A stretch of DNA of 64,000 bases from Pseudomonas sp. CC6-YY-74 (GCF_002025205.1 NZ_CP019947.1:2022001-2086000); one strand, 5' to 3'; shown: positions 1-9,857, numbered from the stretch's first letter. A program made the numbers and translations. The notes: generated from the letters alone by a model not told the origin.

Positions 1-1533
1 GGTCTGTATAGACAGATCACGAATGTTCACCAGATTGCGATCCACTTCGCGGGCGACCTGGGCCTGCTCTTCGGAGGCGCTGGCAATTACCAGGTTGCGC
101 TCGCTGATCTGGCCGATGGCAACAGCGATCTCATCCAGAGCCTTACCGGCCGCACGGGCCACCTCCAGGGTGTCACGCGCACGCCCATTACTGCTCTGCA
201 TGGCCGCGACCGCCTTATCCGTACCCTGCTGAATGCCGCTGACCATCTGCTCGATTTCCTGGGTCGACTGCTGGGTACGATGCGCCAACGCGCGCACCTC
301 GTCCGCCACCACGGCGAAACCCCGCCCAGCATCGCCGGCCCGCGCCGCCTCGATCGCGGCATTCAACGCCAGCAGGTTGGTCTGTTCGGCAATCGAGCGA
401 ATCACATCCAGCACCTTGCTGATATCGCGCACCTTGCCTGCCAGATGCTCGACGTCGCCGGCGGTGGTGGTCACCTCTTGGGCCAGTTGGCCAATGGCAT
501 CGACAGTCTTGATCACCTGCTCCCGGCCGTGACGAGCGATCAGATCGGACTCGCGCGAGGCTTCGGAGGTGGTCACCGCGTTGCGCGCGACCTCATCCAC
601 CGCGGCAGTCATCTCATTCACCGCCGTGGCGGCTTGTTCGATCTCATTGCTTTGCTGGTGCAGGCCACGGGTGGAGTCTTCGGTCACCGCGCTGAGCTCC
701 TCCGAGGCGGAAGCCAATTGGTTTGAAGAATCGGAGATGCCTAGAATGGTCGTACGCAGATTCTGTTGCATGTTCTTCAGCGCGGCGAGCAAGCGCGCCG
801 GCTCGTCCTGACCCTCGACCTGAATATTCTGGGTCAGGTTGCCGGCGGCTATCACTTCGGCCACTTTCACGGCTTCGTTCAAGGGTGTGACGATACTGCG
901 GGTGAACTGCAGCGCCAGCGCGATGGTCGCCAGCGCCGCTAACGCGATGGCAACCATGATCCCATTGCGCGCCGTCTCGAATGCTTCATTTGTACGCAAG
1001 GCGGCGACCTCAGCACCCTTATCATTGAATGCAATCAACTCATCCAAGGCGCTGGCCATCTCATCCCCTTGCACTTGCATGGGACCAGCCACAATGACTT
1101 GTGCTTCAGCCAATTCACTACGCCGATTCAGTTCGATGACCCGGTCCTGACCCTTCAGGTAAAGGTCTTTAGCCCGCACGAATTTGCCAAGCAGCAACTT
1201 TTCTTCCGGACTGTTAGCCGTGAGTTCAAAGCTAGACACTGCCTTGCTAAGTTCGCCGCGCAATTCCTCCGCTCGCTTGTAGTCCTCTTCGTTCAGCGCG
1301 GTCTCACGCCGCAACAGCAGGCGTATCGACACGGTGCGCAAGCGCAGAAAGTTCTGATTGGCCTGATTCAACGCCACAATACTGGGTAACCAGTTTTCAT
1401 CGACCTCGGCAGACTGCTTGTGCATTTCCGACATTTGCAGCAAGGCAAAGCCGCCCAGAATAAACACCAGCAAAGCAATCACAGCAAAACTAAGCGCCGC
1501 CCGGGGGGCGATATTCAGGTTACGCAGCGTCAT
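1..1533 (-). CDS. Methyl-accepting chemotaxis protein (3' end outside window)
   Basis: This is a transmembrane chemoreceptor that would signal to CheA/CheW. I translated 511 codons from the ATG at 1533; the C-terminal end runs off the window. A first membrane segment lies at about residues 12-33. A periplasmic helical ligand domain of the four-helix-bundle type follows, then a second membrane segment at about 191-210 and a HAMP linker. The cytoplasmic signalling domain carries the highly conserved hairpin tip ([18 protein letters not shown], then [15 protein letters not shown]). The start is supported by GGGAG seven bases upstream. The ligand cannot be predicted. It is one of three chemoreceptors in the window and appears monocistronic. 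Confidence 0.95.
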   Translation of the reverse strand, partial: MTLRNLNIAPRAALSFAVIALLVFILGGFALLQMSEMHKQSAEVDENWLPSIVALNQANQNFLRLRTVSIRLLLRRETALNEEDYKRAEELRGELSKAVSSFELTANSPEEKLLLGKFVRAKDLYLKGQDRVIELNRRSELAEAQVIVAGPMQVQGDEMASALDELIAFNDKGAEVAALRTNEAFETARNGIMVAIALAALATIALALQFTRSIVTPLNEAVKVAEVIAAGNLTQNIQVEGQDEPARLLAALKNMQQNLRTTILGISDSSNQLASASEELSAVTEDSTRGLHQQSNEIEQAATAVNEMTAAVDEVARNAVTTSEASRESDLIARHGREQVIKTVDAIGQLAQEVTTTAGDVEHLAGKVRDISKVLDVIRSIAEQTNLLALNAAIEAARAGDAGRGFAVVADEVRALAHRTQQSTQEIEQMVSGIQQGTDKAVAAMQSSNGRARDTLEVARAAGKALDEIAVAIGQISERNLVIASASEEQAQVAREVDRNLVNIRDLSIQT

Positions 1534-1670
1534 CTTGAAGCTCCCTAAAAAGGCTCCCGTTGTGAGCCGAAACGGCCGACAGCCAGGCGCCCAAGCACTG
1601 TTGTGAGTGCAACACTGAGCTGCACTCTAGCTGCAGTATCAGCACTTAGCTGCTTCTTGCTGAGGGGGGC

Positions 1671-1702
1671 TCAAAAAAAAACCCAAGCCATTGACTGGCT
1701 TG
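1671..1702 (-). terminator. Intrinsic terminator downstream of the DUF3859 gene
   Basis: On the minus strand a 7-bp perfect stem (CAAGCCA / TGGCTTG, plus-strand 1684-1690 and 1696-1702) is followed by a run of nine T residues (plus-strand A run 1673-1681). It lies 22 bases after the stop of the gene ending at 1724. Confidence 0.85.
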
Positions 1703-1723
1703 AGATTTTCATCGGTAAAAACA

Positions 1724-2188
1724 TCAGCGTACGTCGAAACGCTGCTCCACCAGTTTACGGTCCCCTTGAAACACCATCAGTCGCCACTCCCCCGGCACCA
1801 CTTCATAGGCCTCGGTGAACTCGAAGGCCATGACTTCCTGAGCCACTCCCGACGTCAGTTTCTGCATCACCTCAAACTTGTCATGCCGAAGTCCATCGGG
1901 GGTGATCACGCCAGGGGTGAGGTAGAGCAATGTCAGTGGAGTGTCGCCCGCGCGCTTGCCCAGCAAGTTGTAGCGCAGGCCGAACTTGCTGCCGAGCTTG
2001 GCCGGGACCACCGCAGTGCGCTCGATCTGCTGGCTGCTATGGGCCAAGACTCGCTCGCCAGGTTTGAAGTCCTCGTATTGGCTGGCGAAGATGCCGTATT
2101 CCACCGGCCCCTCGACCCGTACCTCGGCCTGTACCAGACCGGTCATCAGCAAGAGTGCGGCCAGCGCACTGAAACGGGCGTATTGCAT
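1724..2188 (-). CDS. DUF3859 domain-containing secreted protein
   Basis: This 154-residue protein has an N-terminal signal peptide ending near VQA-EV (residue 21). A compact beta-rich domain follows that I recognise as DUF3859, so it should act in the periplasm. No enzymatic motif is visible and its function is unknown. The start is ATG with GGAG six bases upstream. It sits between a chemoreceptor and an amidohydrolase, is transcribed in the same direction as both, and is followed by its own strong terminator. It is 65 bp downstream of the amidohydrolase gene and may be co-transcribed with it. Confidence 0.8.
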   Translation of the reverse strand: MQYARFSALAALLLMTGLVQAEVRVEGPVEYGIFASQYEDFKPGERVLAHSSQQIERTAVVPAKLGSKFGLRYNLLGKRAGDTPLTLLYLTPGVITPDGLRHDKFEVMQKLTSGVAQEVMAFEFTEAYEVVPGEWRLMVFQGDRKLVEQRFDVR

Positions 2189-2253
2189 GTCGCGCTCCTT
2201 GTTTGGGATGGCGCGAGCCTATGACACCCGCATGACAGGCGAATGACAAGCGG

Positions 2254-3276
2254 CTACTCGTCATGTTTCTCCCCTGCCTTACGCGGCAGTATGGCGAGGA
2301 AGTTGTCCTGCGCGACCTTGTGCGCCACCTCAGCGGGCAACGCATCGAGAAACGGCTCGAACCCCTGCATGAGTTCGCCCACGCTGTCGAAACGGCCGAC
2401 CACGTCGGAGCCGAGCATGAACCGCTCTGGATAGCGACTGACCAGCTGTACCCATTGCGGGTCGGGCGTGCCCTGCTCATCCAGCAGATAGGGGCGGAGC
2501 ATGCTCCAGGACAGATCGATATACAGGTTCGGGTAGGCTTCGAGCATGCGCTCGAGGGTCGGCAGGAGGAAATCCAGCTTGTCCTGATGCCGATGTATTT
2601 CCAGGCTGGTGCCGGCATGTGCCCAGATAAAGCGCACATGCGGATGATTGCGCAGCGGCGCTTCCATTTCCGCCAGGTACAACGGGTTGCGCTCACGCTT
2701 GGAGGTGATATTGGAATGCAGCATCACCGGCAAATCGTACTCGGCGGCCAGGTGAAAGACCCGCGCCAGCGCCTCGTTGTCTGCCTGCGGCGCATCGCCT
2801 TGGATCAGCGCAGTCAGATCGTCGTGCCGGGTGAATACCTCACCGATCCCCTGCCACAAGCCCGGATCCATTTCGAGCGTGCGCCGGATATGCGCATCGG
2901 CGTTCTTGTCGTTGGGGTTGAAGCCGGACAGGAAGGGGTGAAAGCGCCTGCGCTGCTCGGCCGGCACCTGCTTGTAGGCATGCGCGATCAAGGCATCCGT
3001 GCCGCTGTACCAATAGGCATGGGCATCGTCTCCGGCGTAGTAACGCGGGCGCTTGGGTTCATTCTCGTCCCATTTCTTCGCCACCGGGATACCCGACAGC
3101 ATCACATGCTCGACGTTGGCCTCGGCCATGCGCTTGAGCAGCTTGTCCATACCGGCGCTTTCCTGGAAAAAGTCGACGTAATGCAAATGGGCATCGCTGT
3201 AGCGATAATCGCGGGAATACGCACTGCTCGCGGTCAGTGCGAGGAACAGAATCAAGCTCGAACGTAGAAGATGCAA
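2254..3276 (-). CDS. Secreted amidohydrolase-2 family metal-dependent hydrolase
   Basis: This 340-residue TIM-barrel hydrolase of the amidohydrolase-related family has a signal peptide (about residues 1-21). The family's N-terminal metal-binding His-x-His is present as DAHLHY soon after the signal. Later family features include a histidine in VMLHSNI, the strand FIWAHAG, and an aspartate in MLGSDVVGRFD. The substrate is unknown. The start appears to be TTG at 3276, because a perfect AGGAGG lies eight bases upstream and no better in-frame ATG precedes the signal peptide. It is divergent from the pirin gene. Membership of the family is well supported, but its reaction is not. Confidence 0.85.
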   Translation of the reverse strand: MHLLRSSLILFLALTASSAYSRDYRYSDAHLHYVDFFQESAGMDKLLKRMAEANVEHVMLSGIPVAKKWDENEPKRPRYYAGDDAHAYWYSGTDALIAHAYKQVPAEQRRRFHPFLSGFNPNDKNADAHIRRTLEMDPGLWQGIGEVFTRHDDLTALIQGDAPQADNEALARVFHLAAEYDLPVMLHSNITSKRERNPLYLAEMEAPLRNHPHVRFIWAHAGTSLEIHRHQDKLDFLLPTLERMLEAYPNLYIDLSWSMLRPYLLDEQGTPDPQWVQLVSRYPERFMLGSDVVGRFDSVGELMQGFEPFLDALPAEVAHKVAQDNFLAILPRKAGEKHDE

Positions 3277-3382
3277 AGCGGTGTCCTCCTGACAGCATGG
3301 GCTGGGTAGACCCAGCAGATGCCCGGCAAGTTCAGCGAGCTCACTGGCGCAGGCAACGACTTCAGGGTGAAGAGTCCGGGCC

Positions 3383-3442
3383 TATCGTTGTTCGGCCAAC
3401 GATAACGTCCACACCAGTGTTACGCGCTGTCGGCACTGGTGT
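3383..3442. promoter_or_regulatory. Two inverted repeats in the amidohydrolase/pirin divergent region
   Basis: The 225-bp gap between the divergent genes contains two perfect inverted repeats. One is TATCGTTG / CAACGATA (3383-3390 and 3397-3404, 6-base spacer). The other is ACACCAGTG / CACTGGTGT (3411-3419 and 3434-3442, 14-base spacer). The first has the size and symmetry of a dimeric repressor site. No regulator gene lies next to them, so any binding protein is unknown. Confidence 0.4.
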
Positions 3443-3501
3443 GCAACTGCTGCTGATGGCCTAGGCTGGCTGCTTAACCATATTCCCTCCCCGGAGTCGC
3501 C

Positions 3502-4380
3502 ATGAGCGCTAACCGCAACGCAACCGGCCTGCTGTTGATCCAGCCACGCCAGGAGAATGTCGGCGGCCAGCCGATCCTGCGCCCACTGCCATCGGCCAAA
3601 TGCCGCAGCGTCGGCCCCTGCGTATTCTTCGACCATATCCTCGAGCAGGACTATCCGCCCGGCCAGGGCCTGAACATCGAGCAGCACCCGCATATCGGCC
3701 TGTCCACCCTCACTTACCTGTTCGAGGGCCAACTGCAGCACAAAGACAGCCTCGGCTCGGATCAACTGGTCAAGCCTGGCGAAGTCAGCTGGATGACCGC
3801 CGGCCGCGCGGTGGCGCATATCGAGCGCACGCCGGCCACGTTACAAAAAAGCGGCTCGCGCCTGCATGGCCTGCAAATCTGGTTGGCGTTGCCCGCAGCT
3901 GACGAGCAAGGCGAACCCAGCTACAGCCATCACCCGGCCAGCCATTTGCCACGCAGCGAAGCCATGGGTGTGCAAATTTGCCTGATCGCCGGCACTGGTT
4001 TCTGCCTAGAGTCGCCCGTGCCGGTAAGCTCGCCAACGTTGTACGCCGAGCTAAAATTGGCAGCTGGGGCCAGCCTGGTTATTCCCGCCGACCATCCGGA
4101 ACGGGCGCTGTACCTGATCGATGGTGAAGCGTTGTTGGACGATCAAGCGCTGCCGCGGCGTGGCCTGGCGATATTGCCCGAGGGCGAAGCCTTCACCCTC
4201 AGCGCCTGCGGCGAGAGCCACCTGGTGCTGATCGGCGGCCAATCCCTGGGACCGCAGCGGATCAACTGGAATTTCGTCGCCAGCGACCCGGCGCTTATCG
4301 AGCAAGCCCGTGAGCGCTGGAAAAACAACGATTGGCCCAAGGTGCCGGGAGAAACCTCGCGCATCGAACTGCCGCGCTAA
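3502..4380 (+). CDS. Pirin family protein
   Basis: This 292-residue protein of the pirin (bicupin) family is non-haem-iron binding; some bacterial members have quercetinase activity and others act as redox-linked regulators. The N-terminal cupin carries the family metal-site region with the conserved stretch FDHILEQDYPPG, then EQHPHIGLSTLTYLFEGQ with its histidines, and later AGRAVAHIERTP. A second, more degenerate cupin follows. Length is typical. The ATG is preceded by GGAG at a five-base spacing. The gene stands alone with its own promoter region. Whether it is an enzyme or a regulator cannot be told from sequence. Confidence 0.9.
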   Translation: MSANRNATGLLLIQPRQENVGGQPILRPLPSAKCRSVGPCVFFDHILEQDYPPGQGLNIEQHPHIGLSTLTYLFEGQLQHKDSLGSDQLVKPGEVSWMTAGRAVAHIERTPATLQKSGSRLHGLQIWLALPAADEQGEPSYSHHPASHLPRSEAMGVQICLIAGTGFCLESPVPVSSPTLYAELKLAAGASLVIPADHPERALYLIDGEALLDDQALPRRGLAILPEGEAFTLSACGESHLVLIGGQSLGPQRINWNFVASDPALIEQARERWKNNDWPKVPGETSRIELPR

Positions 4381-4432
4381 CCGCGGCGACGGCGCCAGCG
4401 TCCTTTCCTTGGCGCCGCCGTTAGCGCGCCTG

Positions 4433-5218
4433 TCACTGCGCCGCGAACACCTCGTCGAACAGCTGGTTCATGGCCTTGTAGGCCCGTGCCGCCACCTGTG
4501 GATGGTAGTCGTTGCGCCCCGGCACATTGGCCTGCGGATTGGTGAAGGAATGCACCGCACCGCCATAGCTGACCAGTTGCCAATCGGTGCTCGCCGCTTT
4601 CATCTCGGCGATGAAGCCCTCGACTTGCTTCGGCGGTACCGATGGATCGTCGGCACCGTGCAGCACCAGCACCGGCGCCTTGATGTTCTGCGCATCGAGC
4701 GGATTCGGCGTATCCAGATTGCCATGGAAGGACACGAAGCCTTGCAGATCAGCGCCCGAGCGGGCCAGTTCGAGCACCGCGCCGCCGCCGAAGCAGAAGC
4801 CGATGGCGCCCAGCTTACCGGCATCCAAGGCGACCTGGGGCGCTTGCGCCTTGAGCACCTCGACCGCAGCCTGGGCGCGTTTGCGCATCAAGGCCCTGTC
4901 GCCGCGTAGCGCACCGGCTGCTGCTCCCGCTTCCTCGGCGTTGGCCGGGCGCACCGCCTTGCCGTACATATCGGCCATGAACAGCACGTACTTGTCACCG
5001 GCAATCAGCTCGGCCTGCTTCACCGAGCTCTCGGTCACCCCCAGCCAATCCGGCACCATCATCAAGCCAGGCCGGGGCGTCGTCACCGCATCGTCATAGA
5101 TCAGCATGCCCTCGAAGGCTTCACCGCCGATCTGGTAAGGCACCGGTTTGACCACTACTGCGGCCTCGGCGAGGCCGACCAGACCAGCCAGCGCCACAGG
5201 TAAGAGTGATTTGTTCAT
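4433..5218 (-). CDS. Periplasmic dienelactone hydrolase family protein
   Basis: This 261-residue alpha/beta hydrolase of the dienelactone hydrolase family has a cleavable signal peptide (MNKSLLPVALAG...LAEA). The nucleophile is the cysteine in GFCFGGGAV, as expected for this family. The acid is likely the aspartate in LHGADDPSVPP, and the histidine lies in GAVHSFTNP. I chose the ATG at 5218 over an upstream in-frame start at 5278. It has AGGAG seven bases upstream and begins directly with the signal peptide. It lies 60 bp from the htpG terminator and reads in the same direction as htpG. The substrate is unknown. Confidence 0.88.
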   Translation of the reverse strand: MNKSLLPVALAGLVGLAEAAVVVKPVPYQIGGEAFEGMLIYDDAVTTPRPGLMMVPDWLGVTESSVKQAELIAGDKYVLFMADMYGKAVRPANAEEAGAAAGALRGDRALMRKRAQAAVEVLKAQAPQVALDAGKLGAIGFCFGGGAVLELARSGADLQGFVSFHGNLDTPNPLDAQNIKAPVLVLHGADDPSVPPKQVEGFIAEMKAASTDWQLVSYGGAVHSFTNPQANVPGRNDYHPQVAARAYKAMNQLFDEVFAAQ

Positions 5219-5278
5219 CGAGCCGCTCCTGTTCAGTGGGTCACCCTCAAACAGTAGCGCCTGCCGCCGCGCAACCAA

Positions 5279-5307
5279 GAAAAAAGCCCGCTAAAGCGGG
5301 CTTTTTT
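5279..5307 (-). terminator. htpG terminator
   Basis: The stem AGCCCGC / GCGGGCT (5285-5291 and 5296-5302) has a TAAA loop and runs of A and T on both sides. On the minus strand it follows the htpG stop by about 14 bases and ends in a T tract, so it is an intrinsic terminator. The symmetric A/T flanks would let it work in both directions. Confidence 0.9.
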
Positions 5308-5321
5308 CATTGCTACAGGTA

Positions 5322-7226
5322 TCAGGCCGAGAGTTCGACCAGCAGTTTGTTGAGCCGTTGCACGTAGGCAGCCGGATCTTTCAGGCTATCACCGGCCGCC
5401 AGCGCGGCTTGGTCGAAAAGGATGTGGCTGAGGTCGGCGAAACGTTCTTCGTCCGGCTCGGCATCCAGCTTCTCGATCAACGGATGGTTGGGGTTGAACT
5501 CGAAGATCGGCTTGGATTCCGGCACTTTCTGCCCACTGGCTTCGAGAATCTGGCGCATCTGCAAGCCCAGGTCCTGCTCACCGATCGCCAGGATCGCCGG
5601 CGAATCGGTCAGGCGATGCGATACACGCACCTCGGCGACCTCCGCGCCCAGCGCGGCTTTCAGGCGCTCGACCAGGCCTTCTTTAGCCTTGGCGACTTCT
5701 TCTTGAGCCTGCTTGTCCTCTTCCGAGTCCAGTTTGCCCAGGTCCAGATCGCCACGGGCGACATCGACGAAGTGCTTGCCGTCGAACTCGGTGAGGTAGC
5801 TCATCAGCCACTCATCGATGCGGTCGGTGAGCAGCAGCACTTCGATGCCTTTCTTGCGGAACACTTCCAGGTGCGGGCTGTTCTTCACCTGGGCGTAGGA
5901 TTCGCCAGAGAGGTAGTAGATCTTGTCCTGGCCTTCCTTCATGCGGCCGCTGTAGTCGGCCAGGGCCACGCTCTGCTCGCCCGCCTCGCTGCTGGTGGAG
6001 GCGAAACGCAGCAAACCGGCGATCTTCTCCTTGTTGGCGAAATCTTCCGCCGGACCTTCCTTGAGTACCTGGCCGAAGTTTTTCCAGAACCCCTGGTACT
6101 GCTCGGGATCGTTCTTCGCCTGTTTCTCCAGCATGTCCAGCACGCGCTTGGTCAGCGCCGACTTCATCGAGTCGATTACCGGATCCTTCTGCAGGATCTC
6201 GCGGGAGATGTTCAGTGACAGGTCGTTGGAGTCGACCACACCCTTGACGAAGCGCAGGTACAACGGCAGGAACTCGTCGGCCTGGTCCATGATGAACACG
6301 CGCTGTACATACAGTTTGAGGCCCTTGGAGGCATCGCGCTGATACAGGTCGAACGGCGCGCGGCCCGGCACATAGAGCAACGAGGTGTATTCCAGCTTGC
6401 CCTCGACCTTGTTGTGGCTCCAGGCCAGCGGGTTGTCGAAGTCATGGGCGACGTGCTTGTAGAACTCTTGGTACTCCTCGTCCTTGATCTCGCTGCGGGG
6501 ACGGGTCCACAGCGCGCTGGCGCGGTTGACGGTTTCCCACTCAGGCTCGGCCGGTTTATCAGCCGCTTCACCCTGGTGCTCTTTCGGCAGCTCGATCGGC
6601 AGGGCGATGTGGTCGGAGTATTTCTTGATGATATTGCGCAGGCGCCAGCCGTCGGCGAACTCGTCCTCAGCCTTCTTCAGGTGCAGGACGATACGGCTGC
6701 CACGCTCGGCCTTTTCGATGGTCGCAACCTCGAAATCACCCTCGCCCTGCGACGACCAATGCACGCCCTCGCCTGCCGTCAATCCGGCACGACGGCTGAA
6801 CACATCGACTTTATCGGCGACGATAAACGCAGAATAGAAGCCCACACCGAACTGGCCGATCAGGTGAGAATCCTTCTTTTGATCACCCGAAAGGTTCTTC
6901 AGGAAGTCGGAAGTCCCCGACTTGGCGATGGTCCCAAGATGGGTAATCGCGTCCTCGCGGCTCATGCCAATGCCGTTGTCTTCGAGGGTGAGGGTATTAG
7001 CCTCTTTATCGAAGCTGACGCGAATCTTCAGCTCGCCGCCACCTTCCAGCAGTTCGGGCTTGGCCAGCGCTTCGAAACGCAGCTTATCCGCCGCATCCGA
7101 GGCATTGGAAATCAGCTCCCGAAGGAAGATTTCCTTATTCGAATACATCGAATGGATCATCAGGTGAAGCATTTGCTTCACCTCGGTCTGGAAGCCCAGG
7201 GTTTCTTTTTGAGTTTCCACACTCAT
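5322..7226 (-). CDS. htpG: Molecular chaperone HtpG (Hsp90)
   Basis: This is the bacterial Hsp90 homologue, a cytosolic ATP-dependent dimeric chaperone. At 634 residues it has the full family length. The N-terminal GHKL ATPase domain shows the opening region around [18 protein letters not shown], the Mg/ATP-binding DNGIGM, and the lid and glycine-rich [11 protein letters not shown]. The middle domain contains NISREILQ with its conserved Arg. A C-terminal dimerisation domain follows. The ATG is preceded by GGAG. A near-perfect heat-shock sigma-32 promoter lies about 50-80 bases upstream, which fits heat induction. Confidence 0.98.
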   Translation of the reverse strand: MSVETQKETLGFQTEVKQMLHLMIHSMYSNKEIFLRELISNASDAADKLRFEALAKPELLEGGGELKIRVSFDKEANTLTLEDNGIGMSREDAITHLGTIAKSGTSDFLKNLSGDQKKDSHLIGQFGVGFYSAFIVADKVDVFSRRAGLTAGEGVHWSSQGEGDFEVATIEKAERGSRIVLHLKKAEDEFADGWRLRNIIKKYSDHIALPIELPKEHQGEAADKPAEPEWETVNRASALWTRPRSEIKDEEYQEFYKHVAHDFDNPLAWSHNKVEGKLEYTSLLYVPGRAPFDLYQRDASKGLKLYVQRVFIMDQADEFLPLYLRFVKGVVDSNDLSLNISREILQKDPVIDSMKSALTKRVLDMLEKQAKNDPEQYQGFWKNFGQVLKEGPAEDFANKEKIAGLLRFASTSSEAGEQSVALADYSGRMKEGQDKIYYLSGESYAQVKNSPHLEVFRKKGIEVLLLTDRIDEWLMSYLTEFDGKHFVDVARGDLDLGKLDSEEDKQAQEEVAKAKEGLVERLKAALGAEVAEVRVSHRLTDSPAILAIGEQDLGLQMRQILEASGQKVPESKPIFEFNPNHPLIEKLDAEPDEERFADLSHILFDQAALAAGDSLKDPAAYVQRLNKLLVELSA

Positions 7227-7278
7227 GGTCGTTTAACTCCACATTGTTGACTAAGCCGAAATCCGGCGGATGTCATGC

Positions 7279-7306
7279 AGATGGGGGCAAGCTTTGAGAT
7301 TTCAAG
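7279..7306 (-). promoter_or_regulatory. RpoH (sigma-32) heat-shock promoter of htpG
   Basis: Reading the minus strand, the -35 element CTTGAAA (plus 7306-7300) is separated by 13 bases from the -10 element CCCCATCT (plus 7286-7279). Both match the known sigma-32 consensus. Transcription would start near 7272, leaving a leader of roughly 45 bases before htpG. Confidence 0.85.
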
Positions 7307-7322
7307 TAGTTGGCCAAGCCTC

Positions 7323-8579
7323 TCAGGGTTCCAGCAGCTCGATCGTGCTGATTTCCTCGGGGCGCAAGGTGTAGCTGGCCGTGCCCGAACCACTCAGACG
7401 CTGACGGATGACCAGGCGGCCCTGCGGGTCGACCCCCTGAAACCGCCCCTGCGCCGTATTACCACGCGCAGTCGATACGCGCATGCTGAGGTTCTCGTAG
7501 CGGCTTGGACTGCGCAGCAGACCTTCCAGGCTAAAGCGCAGGCGCCGATCCAGCGGACGGCTGATCCGCGCGCTGCTCGCCGTCTGCATTGGCATGACTT
7601 GCGTCTGCAGCGCTGGCGTCACGACTGTCCGCTCCGGTAATGGCGCAAAGCGATCGGCCTCAACCGCCCAGCCGCGGGATGCGCTCTTGTTCAGGCGCAT
7701 AGGCAGACGTTGAGCCTGCCCATTGATCTGCGCCTCGACGGTCAGTTCGAAACTGTCAGCCGGCAGCGGCAGCGCCGGCAAGTCACCCAACTGCACCGCA
7801 CGAGTGGCAAAGCGCCGTTGCAGATAGTCCTCGATGACATAGGTCAGGGTATCGCTCGAGTCGATATGCCGGTCGACCTTGCCGTCGCGATAACGCAGGC
7901 CATTGCGGAACACTTCGACCCTGCCGCTCAGGGTGGTCTTGAATTGTGCAGGCAACACCAAATGAAAATCACCGGCCAGCTTGTTCGGCGGCAGGGGTTG
8001 CAAGTCCAGATGCAGGGTGTAGCCATGACTCAGCCGACGCGCCTCGGGCAATTCCTGCTCTGGCAGTAACCAGCTCACTTCAATTTCCGGCAGCGGACCT
8101 TGGTCGCCTGGCAACACGTCAAGGCGCAAGGCGCCGGTCACCGGCTGTGGCAGGCGGATGATCAGTTCGCGGCTAGCAAAAAAATCCTGGCCTTCACGCA
8201 GGCTGAGTACGCTGCCGAGCAACTCGCCCTGCTGCGGCAGAAAAGGCTGGCCATGCAACTCGCCGTGCAGCGCGATGGACAACTCCGCCGGGGCCTGCAC
8301 CTCTGGCTTGAGCCACTGCAAGCTCAACAACGCATGCAGGCGCTGCGAATCCTGGCTGGCCAGCAGGCTCAAACCGACGATCAGCGGAATAAACCCCAGG
8401 GCGCTGAGGCCCAGCGCCTGACGCGCACTGCGCCAGTGGCGCAGCACATACAGCAGGGTGAACGGCGGCAGCAGACTCGCCCAGCCCCAGAGCAGACCGG
8501 TGCCGAAAGCGCGCATCACCAGCCAGACCAGGCCGGCTAGAATCAGCAGCAAACCACCGAGGATCAGCAACGCATCCAT
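7323..8579 (-). CDS. Conserved membrane protein of unknown function (PA1595-like position)
   Basis: This 418-residue protein has three hydrophobic segments near the N terminus (about residues 3-20, 27-45 and 57-75). A long soluble part without membrane segments follows, rich in beta-strand-like sequence and probably periplasmic. Related Pseudomonas proteins are sometimes labelled MFS transporter, but three membrane spans do not support a transporter. I recognise no catalytic motif. The start is ATG with AAGGA six bases upstream. It is upstream of htpG on the same strand, but htpG has its own heat-shock promoter in the gap. Function unknown. Confidence 0.75.
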   Translation of the reverse strand: MDALLILGGLLLILAGLVWLVMRAFGTGLLWGWASLLPPFTLLYVLRHWRSARQALGLSALGFIPLIVGLSLLASQDSQRLHALLSLQWLKPEVQAPAELSIALHGELHGQPFLPQQGELLGSVLSLREGQDFFASRELIIRLPQPVTGALRLDVLPGDQGPLPEIEVSWLLPEQELPEARRLSHGYTLHLDLQPLPPNKLAGDFHLVLPAQFKTTLSGRVEVFRNGLRYRDGKVDRHIDSSDTLTYVIEDYLQRRFATRAVQLGDLPALPLPADSFELTVEAQINGQAQRLPMRLNKSASRGWAVEADRFAPLPERTVVTPALQTQVMPMQTASSARISRPLDRRLRFSLEGLLRSPSRYENLSMRVSTARGNTAQGRFQGVDPQGRLVIRQRLSGSGTASYTLRPEEISTIELLEP

Positions 8580-8629
8580 TCATATTCCTTAACTAGATAT
8601 ACCGAGCGGATTGGGGCGCCGTAGAAGAC

Positions 8630-9076
8630 TCAAGGCTCGTCGACCTTGAAGTGCGCCCGCGCCGTGGCAATAGGCTCGGTTTGATTGGTTTGCCAAGCCG
8701 TAATTGCCACGTTGGCGACGCGTCGACCTTGCCGCCACACCTGGCACTGGGCATAGGTGTCACGATAATGACCGGCGCGCAGGTAATCTATCGAGAAGTC
8801 GATGATTTTCGGCAAATGTGGGATGCCCATGAACATCAACAGATGGAGCATGGCGGCATGTTCCATGAAGCCGGCGATCACCCCGCCGTGCAACGCCGGC
8901 AGGATCGGATTGCCGATGTTGTCCTGGTTGGCCGGCAGGTGGAAAATCATGTCTTCGCCCTGCCGCGGGCATTGCATACCGAGCAATTTGGCATACGGCA
9001 TCAGGTTGATCAGCGAGTCGTAATCGCCGTTTTCATGGGCCTGGGATAGCAACTGATTGAGCGTCAATTCACTCAT
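8630..9076 (-). CDS. PaaI family hotdog-fold thioesterase (second of a pair)
   Basis: This 148-residue protein has the hotdog thioesterase fold. The hallmark segment ALHGGVIAGFMEHAAM corresponds to the HGG-containing active-site helix of PaaI-like acyl-CoA thioesterases. The strand IDFSIDYLRAG is also typical. Its start codon overlaps the stop of the upstream thioesterase gene by four bases (ATGA), so the two are probably translationally coupled. They may form a mixed oligomer or act on related acyl-CoAs. The natural substrate cannot be predicted. Confidence 0.88.
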   Translation of the reverse strand: MSELTLNQLLSQAHENGDYDSLINLMPYAKLLGMQCPRQGEDMIFHLPANQDNIGNPILPALHGGVIAGFMEHAAMLHLLMFMGIPHLPKIIDFSIDYLRAGHYRDTYAQCQVWRQGRRVANVAITAWQTNQTEPIATARAHFKVDEP

Positions 9077-9549
9077 GCGCCAGCCCCCCGAATATCAGGT
9101 TTGAGTTGTTTTTCACCCGGCACGCCTTTACCCGTACGCATGAAAGTGCCGACTACGTGGGCAATCGGCTGCGTCGGGTCGTCCTGATAGGCAAAACCGC
9201 GGGTGAAGATGATATTCGGCGTAACCCGGTAGCATTCGGCAAAACCGAACACGTCCTTGTTCGGCTCTGCCGGGTGCATGTAGTCGATGCGCAGGTCGAG
9301 GGTTGGGCAAACCTCGAACTCAGCCAGGGCGCAAACAGTTGAAATGCCACAGGTGGTATCCATCAGGGTGGTTATCGCACCACCGTGAATCACCCCGGAC
9401 TCCGGATCACCCACTATCTGCCTGCTATAGGGCAAACGCAGGGTCAAACCGAGGGGGCTGGCGTCATGCACCTGGATACCGAGCACCTGGCAATGACGCA
9501 GCGCCATCAAGAAGCGCTGCGCCTGCTCGAGAATGAGGGTATTGCTCAT
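9073..9549 (-). CDS. PaaI family hotdog-fold thioesterase (first of a pair)
   Basis: This 158-residue hotdog-fold thioesterase shows the segment GVIHGGAITTLMDTTCG, with the HGG turn and active-site Asp of the PaaI/DUF4442-like group. The strand LDLRIDYMHPA follows. I placed the start at the ATG at 9549 rather than an upstream start at 9612, because the extra 21 residues do not look like family sequence. It is the first gene of a two-gene unit with the thioesterase at 8630-9076, overlapping it by four bases. The two proteins are clearly related to each other, suggesting an old duplication. Confidence 0.85.
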   Translation of the reverse strand: MSNTLILEQAQRFLMALRHCQVLGIQVHDASPLGLTLRLPYSRQIVGDPESGVIHGGAITTLMDTTCGISTVCALAEFEVCPTLDLRIDYMHPAEPNKDVFGFAECYRVTPNIIFTRGFAYQDDPTQPIAHVVGTFMRTGKGVPGEKQLKPDIRGAGA

Positions 9550-9774
9550 CGATTCAGCCCACCACAACGACACCAAGGGCGCGCATGATAGCCTCTCACC
9601 GGACCATGGCACATTAGCGCAGTGCTGAGAGGCAGTGAAAAGACTCCACCCGCTGCGGCCGCCTCCCGGCGTCCGCAGCTAACGATGCGCTACGAACACG
9701 TGGAGTCGGCCTTGCGACTGCCTTTCGCTATGTTCACAACCTCTAAAGTTGAATCCCTAAACGCCATTGGCAGG

Positions 9775-9802
9775 GAACTTAGTCGCACAGGTCATACTCG
9801 AA
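9775..9802 (+). promoter_or_regulatory. AlgU (sigma-22/sigma-E)-like promoter of the small lipoprotein
   Basis: A GAACTT -35 element (9775-9780), preceded by GG, is followed after 17 bases by TCGAA (9798-9802). The AlgU/RpoE consensus is GAACTT-N16/17-TCnnA. It lies 55 bases before the lipoprotein start codon at 9858. It was found by eye only. Confidence 0.6.
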
Positions 9803-9857
9803 GAGGCTATGCCTGAGGCAACTCAGCCATCATAAATATCTACAAGGAATATTGACC

